Shown: positions 16,314 through 24,784, numbered from the stretch's first letter. The stretch is DNA of 51,093 nt from DAITQM01 sp039794245 (GCA_039794245.1 JBDIVS010000020.1:1-51093); one strand, 5' to 3'. Notes: generated by a model not told the origin, from the letters alone. Program-made: numbers and translations.

Positions 16314-18767
16314 ATGCCGATACAGATCGCCCCGCTGGCGCCGGATGTCCTGCGCTGGCGTGTTGATGAAAAAGGACTGTCGAAGCAGACGGCATCCGCG
16401 GCGGCCGATGCGCTGGCCGCCTATGGCCAGCCGATCGCCCAGGAAGCGCTGCGTTACGCCTTAAGCGCCGGTGCAGCGTCCCGCCAGCACCTCTTTATCC
16501 GCGGCCCAGCGGGCAGCGGTCGCCGGGCCTTGTTGCAGGCGCTGCACGAAAGGGTGCAGCCGCCGCACCGGGCGCTGGTGGACTACTGCTACGCCGCCGA
16601 TTTCGCCGACCCCCTCCGTCCCCGCTTGCTCGCCCTGCCGCCCGGGACCGGGCCGGCACTGCATGAGGCGATGGGGGATATTGCGATGTTTGTCGCCGAG
16701 CACCTGCCGCGGATGCTCGACGGTGCCCCGCTCAAAGCGCGCCGCGAAGCGTTGCGCGAACGGACCGTCAAGGCGATCAACGAGCTGACCCGGCCGCTGG
16801 AGGAAGAATTGAAAACCAGCGGTCTGGCGCTGGTCCGGGTGCGCGACGGTTCGGCGGCGCAGATGGCCGTTTTCCCGACGGTGGTCGGCAAACCGGTACC
16901 GCCCGAGGAATTCCAGCAACTCGTCGACAGCGGCCAGGTTGAACGCCGGGAATGGGAGCGCTATCAAAGCGCGCTGGCCGCGGTTCATGAGCGCAGCGCC
17001 GCGATCGCCGATCAGGTCATGCAATTGTGGCGCGACGGGCAAAAGGCGCTCGCCGCGTTCGATCGCGACGAAATCCAGCGCCTCCTCGGCGAGATGACCA
17101 GTGCCCTAGATCCGGCGCTGCACATCCCCGCCTGCCGCGCTTTCATCCTGGATGTCATCGCCGACGTGACCACCCACTTCAAAGCCATCGAAGCCGGCAA
17201 GATCGATCCCCGCCGGCGTTATGCCATCAATGCCGTGGGGCACGCCGGCGGCGACATTGCGCCATTGGTGTTCGCCGCCTCGGCCGATCCGGTTTACCTG
17301 TTCGGTGGTCTGACGGTGTCACCCGCCGCATGCCACGACGACGACGGGCATCTCGCCCTGCACGGAGGGCGCCTGGTCTGTGCCAACGGTGGTTTTTTGG
17401 TGCTGGACGCCGCCGAACTGGTACAGCAGCCCGCTGCCTGGCAACTGCTTGCCCAGGTGCTGGCGATGGGACAACTGGAATTTCAGGTGTTTTGCGCAAA
17501 GTGCCGGAGCCGCGGTCTGGCCCCCGCGCCCCTGCCGCTGGATGTCAGAGTGATACTGATCGGCGATGCGGAAACGCATCGCGCCCTGATTCAGCGGGAC
17601 GGCCGTTTCGCCGAACTTTTCGGCTTTATCGTCGATTTCGACACCTGCTGCGAGCGCGACATGCGGGGATTGATGCTCTACCGGGATCGCCTGCTGCGTT
17701 TGCAGCAAAGCGAATCCCTCCCCGAACTGACCGGGCCGGCGCTCGCTGCCTTGATCGACCAAGGCGCCCGGCTTGCCGGGCGCCGTAACAAGTTGACGCT
17801 CCGGCTCGATGCGATCTTCGACATCGCCCGCGAAGCGGGAACCACCGCCCGCCAAGCCGGCCGGCAAAACACCGATGCCGAAGATGTGCTCGGCGCCATC
17901 GCCCGCCGCGAATATCGGCACAGCCTGCCGCGGCGCGATTACTTCCGGCGCATCGGCGAGGAGACGATCCGAGTGCGCTTGCAGGGCAGAAGCGTTGGCC
18001 AGATCAACGGCCTGACCGTCAAACCGGCACTGCCCGAGGGTTTTGGCATCCCATTGCGCATTTCCTGCGGCTTCGAACCCGGCGGCTCCGCCGCAATCGA
18101 GATCGGCGGCCGCAGCCAGCCCCGCCGCCTGCCGCACGATGCCGCCGCCGCACCGGCGGCGCCCGGCGCGGCCGATTCGTCCCACTCTTATCGGCTGGAC
18201 GGTCTGTTGCGCGCCCTGCTCGGCGCCCTGCTCCCCGTGCCGCAGCCGTTGCAATTTAGCGCCTTTTTATTATTCGAATCCGATCACCCCGGCAACGACC
18301 TCGAACACTGCACCGCCGCCTGCGCCGCCGCCCTGCTCAGCGCCACTGCCGGCGTGGCGCTGCGCCATAATCTGGCACTTGCCGGCGGCCTCGACTTCGC
18401 CGGTCAATTGCAAGCGGTGCCGGAGATCAACGAGCGGATCGAAGGATTTTACGACTGCGTATTGGCCCTGGAATCTAGCGGTGTGCATGGCGTGATCATT
18501 CCGAAAGCCAACCGCGCCGACTTAATGCTGCGTCCCGATATCGTCCGCGCCTGCACCAACGGCAGCTTTCAGATCTACGCGGTCGATACCCTCCACCGGG
18601 CCATGGAGCTGCTGACTGAAATGCCGACCGGCGTGCAGATCGACGGCCGCTTTCCCCCAGGCTCGTTGCTCGCCGCCGCAGCGCAGCGCCTGTTCGCTCA
18701 CTGGCGGCAGAACACGGCGCCGGAGGCGGCCGTTCTCCAGGCGGCAGAGGCGCGCCGGATGGCGTAA
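16314..18767 (+). CDS. Lon-like (AAA_32/LonB-type) protein with altered protease dyad
   Basis: 817 residues, family-typical length. The N-terminal AAA-type region has a P-loop-like IRGPAGSGRRALLQAL (Arg in place of the Walker Lys, as is frequent in this family), a long helical insert, and CANGGFLVLDAAELVQQPAAW as the Walker B region. The C-terminal Lon protease-like domain is recognisable (LALAGGLDFAGQLQAVPEIN, GVIIPKANRADLML, FQIYAVDTLHRAMELLTEMP). Family members normally read GDSAS around the catalytic Ser and GGVNEKIEGF around the Lys. Here the matching segments read GNDLEHC (Leu663 at the Ser position by my alignment) and PEINERIEGF (Arg708 for Lys). Proteolysis is therefore doubtful. A group II intron remnant begins two bases after its stop. 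Confidence 0.8.
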   Translation: MPIQIAPLAPDVLRWRVDEKGLSKQTASAAADALAAYGQPIAQEALRYALSAGAASRQHLFIRGPAGSGRRALLQALHERVQPPHRALVDYCYAADFADPLRPRLLALPPGTGPALHEAMGDIAMFVAEHLPRMLDGAPLKARREALRERTVKAINELTRPLEEELKTSGLALVRVRDGSAAQMAVFPTVVGKPVPPEEFQQLVDSGQVERREWERYQSALAAVHERSAAIADQVMQLWRDGQKALAAFDRDEIQRLLGEMTSALDPALHIPACRAFILDVIADVTTHFKAIEAGKIDPRRRYAINAVGHAGGDIAPLVFAASADPVYLFGGLTVSPAACHDDDGHLALHGGRLVCANGGFLVLDAAELVQQPAAWQLLAQVLAMGQLEFQVFCAKCRSRGLAPAPLPLDVRVILIGDAETHRALIQRDGRFAELFGFIVDFDTCCERDMRGLMLYRDRLLRLQQSESLPELTGPALAALIDQGARLAGRRNKLTLRLDAIFDIAREAGTTARQAGRQNTDAEDVLGAIARREYRHSLPRRDYFRRIGEETIRVRLQGRSVGQINGLTVKPALPEGFGIPLRISCGFEPGGSAAIEIGGRSQPRRLPHDAAAAPAAPGAADSSHSYRLDGLLRALLGALLPVPQPLQFSAFLLFESDHPGNDLEHCTAACAAALLSATAGVALRHNLALAGGLDFAGQLQAVPEINERIEGFYDCVLALESSGVHGVIIPKANRADLMLRPDIVRACTNGSFQIYAVDTLHRAMELLTEMPTGVQIDGRFPPGSLLAAAAQRLFAHWRQNTAPEAAVLQAAEARRMA

Positions 18768-18768
18768 A

Positions 18769-19625
18769 GTCGCGGTAGGGATGCCCCTCACGGGGCACCC
18801 CCCGCACAGATCCCCACGTGCGGAATTACCGCATGGGGCTCCTGCCTTGGGTGCTGGCGGCGAAAGCGAACCTTGGGCCAAGGGTGCACAATACGCGGGA
18901 CCAGTAGCCAGTGGATACAACCCGCCTTGAACTACTCCCACGTCAGCCGCCGCCCTTTTTGACTGCGACGCCGGAGCGATCGCAGCCACGTCCGGGCCAC
19001 GACGTATCGGAAGTGGTTGAGTGCGTCCAGGTTGTACGGTACGGCGTAATATTGGAAATACCCTTGCAGAACCTGGCGTAGCCACCGCCCGGTTTCCGGT
19101 ACCGGGTTTTGGAAGCGGCGCCGAAGTTCCCTATTGATTGCTTGCAGTTTACGCTGTTGGCGCTTGCCGCTCGTCTTGCGACGCACCGTGAAACGCCCTT
19201 TCCGTGTCTTCGCGGCAATATGTGTGAAGCCCAGAAAGTTGAAGGTCTCTGGCTTGCCTGACCCGGCCGCCCGTCGGCTCGCCGCCGCGTGGCGGCCAAA
19301 CTCGATCAGGCGGGTCTTTTCCGGGTGCAGCTTCAGCCCAAACTCCTTCAACCTCTTCTCCACGCCCCGCAGGACACATGTTCAGGGCCTCTGACTCCGC
19401 GGGGTCCGGCAGCGACTTGCCATTCGCGCCTGCTGCCGGTGCTGTCTTCCGAATATAGGGAGATCATCGACACCCCGATTGCGCAACTTTCGAAGCTCAA
19501 TACCTGACCTGCATCCACCCCTGTCAACGCTTGCCCTTCAGGATCGCCCCATCAGGCCATGACTCAAGGCCAAGGCGGTTGGCCAACCTTCCCTCGTACG
19601 GCATTTCCAGCCGCACCTGCATACC
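18769..19625 (-). mobile_element. Group II intron remnant, internally deleted
   Basis: The minus-strand 3' end has a recognisable domain V/VI: GGAGCCCCATGCGG, a small loop, CCGCACGTGGGGATCTGTGC, then CCCTACCGCGAC at the 3' boundary (about 18769). Upstream of this is the C-terminal part of the intron-encoded reverse transcriptase (18932-19363). Still further upstream (about 19380-19625) is a stretch whose translation (ALTGVDAGQVLSFES and similar) resembles sequence I associate with the 5' portion of group II introns. The middle of the reverse transcriptase is missing, so about 1 kb or more has been deleted. The exact 5' boundary is not determined. Confidence 0.75.
18932..19363 (-). pseudogene. 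Group II intron reverse transcriptase/maturase, C-terminal part
   Basis: A 143-codon frame reads RLKEFGLKLHPEKTRLIEFG, the end of the reverse-transcriptase palm/thumb, then KPETFNFLGFTHIAAKTRKG and the maturase-like domain ending in QGYFQYYAVPYNLDALNHFR and RSQKGRRLTWE. The YADD active site and all earlier reverse-transcriptase motifs are absent. The frame runs into a stop just upstream of VEKRLKE. It cannot support retromobility. Trans-splicing support for other introns is also unlikely without the N-terminal domains. Confidence 0.85.
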
Positions 19626-19687
19626 AGATTACCTGGCGCATCTGAGGTATCATGACCCCGTCCTGACCGGCCACGAAAATTCAACCC

Positions 19688-20569
19688 ATGAACATCAAAC
19701 GGATCCTGGTCATCGCCGATCAGAGCCGGATACGCAATCTGGCGCTACCGCGGGCGGTCAAACTCGCCGCGGCGACCGGCGCGGCGCTCGATCTGGTCGG
19801 CTTTTGTTATGACCCGCAGCTCGCCGACGCGCCGGCGGGCGGCAGCGGCGCGCCCGCTCGCGCCCGCCGCGCCCTGCTGGCCGCAACCCATGCCCGCCTC
19901 GACGAGATGTTGGCCGACACCGACCTCCAGCAGGTTAAAGTCACCCACCGCACGGTGTGGTGCAAATGGTTGCACGAATGGGTCGTTGAACGGCATGCCG
20001 ATTACGACCTGATCGTCAAAACCGCGCACCGTTCGGCGACGATGTTTTACACATCGACCGACTGGCATCTGCTGCGCACTTCGCCCGTGCCGCTCATGCT
20101 GGTCGGCAGCCGGACGTGGGAAAAGCGCGCCCCGATCCTGGCCACGCTCGATCTGCAAAGCCGCCACGCCCGGCAGCGGCAACTCAACGAACAGGTACTC
20201 GAACTTGCCGGTGCTGTCGCCCGTGCCCTGGATTGCCCGCTGGATGTGGTCTATGCGCTGCCGGTATCGCCGGTCCTCAGAGAACTCGAGGTCGTCGAGC
20301 CCGCCGGTGAAGTGCGCAAATTCCACCGCCAGCGGCGCGACTTGTTGCACGATCTGGCCACCCGCTTCGACCTTGCCCCCAAGCAGATTCATATCCGCGC
20401 CGGAGCGCCCGAAAACGTCATCCCCGCCGTCGCCCGGCGCCGCAATGCGCAGCTCGTCGTCATGGGTATGATCGGCCGCCGCGGCCTCAAAGGCATCCTG
20501 ATCGGCAACACCGCCGAGAAGGTGCTGCAACGCCTGCCGGCGGATGTCCTGGCCGTCCGCCCGGCGTAG
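19688..20569 (+). CDS. Tandem universal stress protein (UspE-like)
   Basis: 293 residues made of two Usp domains. The first opens with MNIKRILVIADQS and is more divergent. The second ends with RAGAPENVIPAVARRRNAQL and VVMGMIGRRGLKGILIGNTA, which carries the G-2x-G-9x-G(S/T/N)-type nucleotide-binding loop. The length and two-domain layout resemble UspE. Usp proteins are cytosolic and respond to stress and growth arrest; the target is not known. It starts 63 bases after the intron debris. A second, single-domain Usp is at 24311-24772. Confidence 0.88.
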   Translation: MNIKRILVIADQSRIRNLALPRAVKLAAATGAALDLVGFCYDPQLADAPAGGSGAPARARRALLAATHARLDEMLADTDLQQVKVTHRTVWCKWLHEWVVERHADYDLIVKTAHRSATMFYTSTDWHLLRTSPVPLMLVGSRTWEKRAPILATLDLQSRHARQRQLNEQVLELAGAVARALDCPLDVVYALPVSPVLRELEVVEPAGEVRKFHRQRRDLLHDLATRFDLAPKQIHIRAGAPENVIPAVARRRNAQLVVMGMIGRRGLKGILIGNTAEKVLQRLPADVLAVRPA

Positions 20570-20655
20570 GAACTTCCACGCGCACCGGCGCCCGGCGGCA
20601 AACGCCGAGCCGCAGGCATTCCGGAACGGTCATCTTTTGCTCCTCCGCATCGCGC

Positions 20656-21045
20656 CTATGGACCAAACCATGACAGCGGATGGTGCCTGATCGCCACGCC
20701 GGCGATGTAGCCAAAAACGGCCATTGCGGCGAGCAGCCAGATCAGCCGCTGCGGCGCACCGGTTCCCGGGCGCAAGGCCAGCGAGCCGAGCACGATATAG
20801 ATGACCAGGGCTAACACCTTGGCGGTCAGCCACGGCTGGACGAACGGCGCCTGCCGCAACAGCCAGGCGAGAGCCACGGCACTCAGCAACAGCACCGTAT
20901 CGTTGAGATGCGGCACAACCCTGAGCCACCGCCGGCGGCGCCAATCGACCACTGCCAGCGCCAACAGACCGCGGCCGGCGAAAAGTACGATCGACACCGC
21001 GGCCGCCGTCACATGGACGCTCTTCAGCAGCAAGTAGGTGCTCAT
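20656..21045 (-). CDS. SirB2-family membrane protein
   Basis: 129 residues from ATG 21045. The frame extends to 21075, but the internal ATG overlaps the kdkA stop in an ATGA arrangement, favouring it. Four hydrophobic helices are evident. LKSVHVTAAAVSIVLFAGRG at the start and KVLALVIYIVLGSLALRPG are typical of SirB2, an inner-membrane protein of unknown function. It lies downstream of kdkA in the same direction. Confidence 0.8.
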   Translation of the reverse strand: MSTYLLLKSVHVTAAAVSIVLFAGRGLLALAVVDWRRRRWLRVVPHLNDTVLLLSAVALAWLLRQAPFVQPWLTAKVLALVIYIVLGSLALRPGTGAPQRLIWLLAAMAVFGYIAGVAIRHHPLSWFGP

Positions 21046-21752
21046 ACCCCCGATTCCAGTCCTTGTTGCAACCACTCATGCACCGCGGCCATTTCCGGCA
21101 GGCCGGGCAAAGCGCCGCGCCGGCGGCGGAGCGAGCGCAGCAGGCGGCCGATCTGCGCCCGGCCGCTGAACGTTTTGCCCGGCACGCAGCGGGCGCGATC
21201 GAAATCGAGAACCCACAATTGTTGCCGCTCGTCGAGCAGCAGGTTGCCGAGATGAAAGTCGCGGTGCGCGACGCCGGCCCGGCACAAGCGGCCCAACACC
21301 CGGCCGGCGCGGCGCCACAGCTCGGACTCGGCCAATTGCCCGGCCGGCAGTTCAGGCAACGGTGTGCCTGGAATAAAACCGGTGATCAGGGCCTGTTCCG
21401 CTGTCCAGCCATGCCGTCCACAATAAGCGGCCCACGGTTCCGGTGTGCAATCGATCCCGCAGGAACGCAGATGCGCGAGGCAGCGCCATTCGCGGAAGCT
21501 GCGGCAGCGGGCGGCACCGTTGTACCAATAACGACCGACGCTCACCCTGGCCGCCCAGCCTCCCCGCCGGGCCTGGCGCAGCACCGCCTCGCCATACGGA
21601 GTCGAAAGGCGCCACGATGCGCCGCGCCCGCCCGGCAGGATCTGAGCAGCGGCCCAATGTTCGGCGGTGAACCACAACGCCGACGGCCGCGGCAGACGGT
21701 CGGCGTCGTATAGTATCGTCTGCCGCCGCTGGCGAAAAATCGCGCTTTGCAT
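21042..21752 (-). CDS. kdkA: 3-deoxy-D-manno-octulosonic acid kinase
   Basis: 236 residues from ATG 21752. The open frame reaches 21875, but similarity starts around MQSAIFRQRRQTILYDA. The kinase core is clear: RRGGWAARVSVGRYWY, SFREWRCLAHL, the catalytic AGVAHRDFHLGNLLLDE (HRD-like loop) and the metal-binding VLDFDRARC. KdkA phosphorylates Kdo in the inner core of LPS at the inner face of the membrane. Neighbouring SirB2 overlaps its stop by four bases. The gene is divergent from a GT9 glycosyltransferase, with start codons only about 6 bases apart, which supports a shared LPS-core role. Confidence 0.88.
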   Translation of the reverse strand: MQSAIFRQRRQTILYDADRLPRPSALWFTAEHWAAAQILPGGRGASWRLSTPYGEAVLRQARRGGWAARVSVGRYWYNGAARCRSFREWRCLAHLRSCGIDCTPEPWAAYCGRHGWTAEQALITGFIPGTPLPELPAGQLAESELWRRAGRVLGRLCRAGVAHRDFHLGNLLLDERQQLWVLDFDRARCVPGKTFSGRAQIGRLLRSLRRRRGALPGLPEMAAVHEWLQQGLESGV

Positions 21753-21758
21753 GGTTCC

Positions 21759-22832
21759 ATGATAGAAGATTCGACCGCGACAGCGGCGCCGATCCACTGC
21801 TGCCTGCTCCGCCTTTCGGCGCTGGGCGACATCAGCCATGTGATCCCGGTGGTCCGCGCCGTGCGCCGGACACACCCCGATTGGCGCTTGACCTGGGTGA
21901 TCGGCGATGCCTATTGGCCGCTGGTCCGGGATCTGGACGGCGTCGAGTGGCTGGTTTACGACAAACGCGGCGGGCTGCCCGCTTTCTGGCGCCTGGCGCG
22001 CCGCCTACGCGCCCGCCGTTTCGACCTGCTGCTCCACATGCAGACTTCGCTGCGCGCCAATGCGCTTTCTGCCTTTGTCCGTGCCGGGGCCCGGATCGGC
22101 TGGGATCGGGCGCGATCCCGTGAGGGGCATGGCTGGATGATCGACGAGCGGCTTCGTGAAGCGCCGCCGCAGCACCAGGTGCAGGGCTTTCTGGCGTTTG
22201 CTCGCCATCTCGGCTGCGCCGCCGCTGAGCCGGACTGGGATTTACCCATCAGCCCCGCGGCCCGCCGCTTTGCGGCCGATGCTCTGCCCGGAGGGCAACC
22301 GACGCTGCTGATCAGCCCGTGCGCCAGCCGCCCGGCGCGCGACTGGCCGGCGGCGCGTTACGCCGCGGTGGCGCGCTTCGCGATCGAGGAATTGGGGTTG
22401 AGGGTCCTCGTCTGCGGTGACCGCAGTGGCCGCGCCCACCGCGCCGGGGAAACGATCGCCGCGGCGCATCCGGCGATTATCGATCTCACCGGCCGGGATA
22501 CGCTCGAAAAATTGATCGGCCTGCTGGACCGGGCCTCGATCGTGCTCGGACCCGATTCCGGTCCCCTCCATCTGGCCAATGCCCTCGGCAAACCGGTGGT
22601 CGGGCTCTACGCTGCGACCCAAAGCGCCCGCAGCGGACCGTACCACAGCCTGGAGTGGTGTGTCGATCGCTATGAGCAGGCGGCCCGGCGGTTTCTCGGT
22701 CAACCGGCCAGTGCCTTGCGCTGGGGGCGGCGCATCGAACGTCCCGGCGTGATGGAGCTGATCACCGTCGATGACGTGACCGAACGCCTGCACGCCGTCG
22801 CCGGCCGGATCGGACTGCGCCGTCCGGCATGA
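21759..22832 (+). CDS. Glycosyltransferase family 9 (heptosyltransferase-like)
   Basis: About 357 residues from ATG 21759; an alternative ATG at 21747 overlaps the kdkA start. Typical GT9 features are LLRLSALGDISHVIPVVRAV at the N-terminus, FDLLLHMQTSLRAN, TLLISPCASRPARDWPAARY and VLGPDSGPLHLANALGKPVV, the nucleotide-sugar-binding GPDSGP loop. ADP-heptose:LPS heptosyltransferases have these motifs, but I cannot tell WaaC-like from other GT9 roles. Divergent pairing with kdkA suggests LPS inner-core assembly. Confidence 0.85.
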   Translation: MIEDSTATAAPIHCCLLRLSALGDISHVIPVVRAVRRTHPDWRLTWVIGDAYWPLVRDLDGVEWLVYDKRGGLPAFWRLARRLRARRFDLLLHMQTSLRANALSAFVRAGARIGWDRARSREGHGWMIDERLREAPPQHQVQGFLAFARHLGCAAAEPDWDLPISPAARRFAADALPGGQPTLLISPCASRPARDWPAARYAAVARFAIEELGLRVLVCGDRSGRAHRAGETIAAAHPAIIDLTGRDTLEKLIGLLDRASIVLGPDSGPLHLANALGKPVVGLYAATQSARSGPYHSLEWCVDRYEQAARRFLGQPASALRWGRRIERPGVMELITVDDVTERLHAVAGRIGLRRPA

Positions 22833-22857
22833 CGGCAGGGGGGCGTGGCCGTCGCGC

Positions 22858-23346
22858 TCAGTTCCGAGCCAAAAGCCTGGACGGTACCAGTTTTTGCATC
22901 CGCCTTTCGGCTTCGGCGATGTGCTCCGGCTTGAGCATGGCTTCCAGTTCGGGGATCAGATCCCGGCTCTGGCCGTGCCCCTGGGCCGCGGCGATTTTGA
23001 GCCAGGCGAGCCCGGTGAGCAGATCGCGCGGCATCCCTAACGCCTGGATGTTCATCACCGCCAGATTGAACGCTGCGCCGGTATGGCCCTGGCGGGCGGC
23101 GCGCTGATACCACTCGGCGGCCTGCTGGTGATCGACGGGTAACTGGTAGGCGTTGTCGGGGTCGTTGTAATTATTGGCCAGTATGAACTGGGCATTCGGC
23201 TCACCCTGCTCCGCCTGATGGCGCAGATAAGACACTTTGGTGAAATACAGATTGGTGCTCATCGGCGAGCGGCCGAGTGCGGTTCCGGCCTCAGCGGCCG
23301 GCGCCAATGCCACAAGAATCAGCAGGCTGGGTAACAGTCTGGTCAT
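22858..23346 (-). CDS. Exported Sel1/TPR-repeat protein
   Basis: 162 residues from ATG 23346, chosen for its GGAGG at good spacing; the frame is open further upstream. The signal peptide is LLPSLLILVALAPAAEAG. About two and a half Sel1-like repeats follow: LRHQAEQGEPNAQFILANNY, AAEWYQRAARQGHTGAAFNL, WLKIAAAQGHGQSRDLI. Sel1 proteins are usually scaffolds for protein-protein contact. It is convergent with the GT9 gene. Confidence 0.78.
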   Translation of the reverse strand: MTRLLPSLLILVALAPAAEAGTALGRSPMSTNLYFTKVSYLRHQAEQGEPNAQFILANNYNDPDNAYQLPVDHQQAAEWYQRAARQGHTGAAFNLAVMNIQALGMPRDLLTGLAWLKIAAAQGHGQSRDLIPELEAMLKPEHIAEAERRMQKLVPSRLLARN

Positions 23347-23795
23347 GGTGCACCTCCATACGCTCATGGTCGCCGGAACGGCGGCGGCCAAAAACCGCCC
23401 CTGGATTTCCGGCAACAGGCATAATCAGCATAAACCCATTCGGCGCCGGCTGCAATTCCCCCCACCCCCGCAACCGCCCGGCCCGATCCGGCGGGACTAA
23501 CCGCCGCTGCTTAGCGGCCGCTGGGCGCGGCGGGCCGACGTGATCCGAAATAAAGGGTTTTTTCACGTTCAGGCAATGGCCAATGCCCGGGAGGCGGCGT
23601 AAGTTATTCAATTACAAGGGCAAAACGGGCGGTCCCGCCGGGAATGGATGACCGATCATTCGGAATCCGGGCATGAAAGTATTTTTTGAGTGTCCCGGTC
23701 ATCACTGTATCGCACAGATTCCGGCCCCGCCGAATGTCGGATCATCCGCTCTTTTCGCTGAGCAGGGGCCTAGATGCAGTGACGGGGAACCGACT

Positions 23796-23824
23796 TTGAC
23801 CGCTTCTATCGTTTTTGATATTTT
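23796..23824 (+). promoter_or_regulatory. Candidate sigma70 promoter upstream of the 65-aa ORF
   Basis: TTGACC, a 17-base spacer, then TATTTT, in an AT-rich island within GC-rich DNA. The predicted start near 23832 would give an about 183-base untranslated leader before the ATG at 24015. Confidence 0.5.
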
Positions 23825-23831
23825 TAAGTTA

Positions 23832-24014
23832 TGATCCGCCCTACCAGTCAATCCGGTGCTTTCCGCCAGTGGGACAGGGACACGGAACCGGCCGTGTTGG
23901 AGCGTTGGGAAACGCAAGGGCCTCACGGGCCGCTTCGGCCCCGCGGGTATATCGACAAGCGCGCCGGCAAGGCGCCCCAGTCTACCGGCTTGAGGTAGCA
24001 AGGAGTGAGCAACC
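23832..24014 (+). promoter_or_regulatory. Long 5' leader with several hairpins
   Basis: Visible potential stems include GCGCC/GGCGC around 23961-23976 and CTACC/GGTAG at 23982-23998, immediately before the AAGGAG ribosome-binding site. A GGCCTCACGGGCCGCTTCGG region could also fold into alternative GGCC stems. The pattern of a strong promoter, a structured leader and a stem next to the ribosome-binding site would suit cis-regulation. I do not recognise a known riboswitch class. Confidence 0.35.
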
Positions 24015-24212
24015 ATGTTGTGGATGGTGACTGTTGAGGACATGTTCTTTCCGATTCGTGCAGCTTCACACCAGGAACTGGTGGCCAAACTGGAAGAACA
24101 TCTACAGGGAATGATGGACCGCGTAGTGATTCAGGCCGACCCATTGCCGGATATGGCCGAGCATCTGGCAGCATCGCAGATTATCTGCGCAATGGCCGGC
24201 GGTCGCGATTGA
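24015..24212 (+). CDS. Small protein, 65 residues, unknown
   Basis: The frame begins MLWMVTVEDMFFPIRAASHQ and ends in ASQIICAMAGGRD. AAGGAG lies 8 bases upstream of the ATG, and a candidate promoter sits 190 bases away. A central stretch (HQELVAKLEEHLQGMMDRVV) looks like an amphipathic helix. There is no signal peptide and no recognised domain. It is convergent with a universal stress gene and separated from it by a strong hairpin. The well-placed ribosome-binding site and its isolation argue it is a real gene. Confidence 0.55.
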   Translation: MLWMVTVEDMFFPIRAASHQELVAKLEEHLQGMMDRVVIQADPLPDMAEHLAASQIICAMAGGRD

Positions 24213-24220
24213 CCCTAAGG

Positions 24221-24260
24221 TCACGCCCGGGGCCACGCCCGGGGTCACACCCGGGCGTGG
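24221..24260. terminator. GC-rich hairpin between convergent genes, built from 12-bp tandem repeats
   Basis: Three head-to-tail 12-base units (TCACGCCCGGGG, CCACGCCCGGGG, TCACACCCGGGC) create a perfect 11-bp inverted repeat, CCACGCCCGGG / CCCGGGCGTGG, with a 6-base loop. Placed between two convergent genes, it could work as a bidirectional terminator. There is no U-tract. Confidence 0.5.
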
Positions 24261-24310
24261 TCTCGCCGCCTGGCATACCCGTTCTCCCGCCGGCGACCGC
24301 CGGTTTTCGC

Positions 24311-24772
24311 TCATCCCTCAGTCGGCTTCGGTTCTTCACGCAGGCGGACCGCGAGAATATCGCATCCTGCCCCGTGCAGCACGGCGTTCGCCGTCGACCC
24401 GAGCAACAGCCTAACCCCCTTGCGGCCGTGGGTGCCGAGCACCAGAAGGTCGGCGCCGAGGTCGCGCGCCAGGCGTTGCAGTTCGGTCGCCGGCGTGCCG
24501 ACCAGAAAATGCCGGCGGGCTTCGGGGATGCCCTCTTCGGCCGCCAGCTCGTCGAGCCGGCGGCTCAGTTCCTTGCGCGCCGCTTCTTCGAAGCCATCGA
24601 CGCCGGCGATCACCGGGGCATAAGGCACGACGCCGAAATAGACCGAGTCGAGCGGTTCGAAGACATGGACCAGATGACACTCGCCCTCAGGTGCGGTCAC
24701 GGCGCGGGCCCGGGCCAGCACCTGCTTGACGCCTTCGTTGAAATCGATACCGACGATCACTTTGCGATACAT
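24311..24772 (-). CDS. Universal stress protein, single domain
   Basis: 153 residues. MYRKVIVGIDFNEG opens the Rossmann-like fold. GADLLVLGTHGRKGVRLLLG followed by STANAVLHGAGCDILAVR contains the ATP-binding G-2x-G-9x-G(S/T) loop, so ATP binding is likely. It is a cytosolic stress-linked protein. The upstream neighbour (slp) ends only 12 bases away on the same strand, so co-transcription with slp and the GFA gene is plausible. Confidence 0.92.
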   Translation of the reverse strand: MYRKVIVGIDFNEGVKQVLARARAVTAPEGECHLVHVFEPLDSVYFGVVPYAPVIAGVDGFEEAARKELSRRLDELAAEEGIPEARRHFLVGTPATELQRLARDLGADLLVLGTHGRKGVRLLLGSTANAVLHGAGCDILAVRLREEPKPTEG

Positions 24773-24784
24773 AGATTGTGCTCC

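Larger units (their letters stand above)
23347..24014. other. 668-bp intergenic region with promoter and structured leader
   Basis: No convincing gene is seen on either strand. Bases 23347-23790 are featureless apart from GC-rich runs and scattered short inverted repeats. Bases 23796-24014 hold the promoter and leader described in the next two entries. Confidence 0.7.

Noticed and set aside
19505..19687. Independent gene upstream of the tandem Usp
   Set aside because: The translations have no start or domain and look like intron-derived debris.
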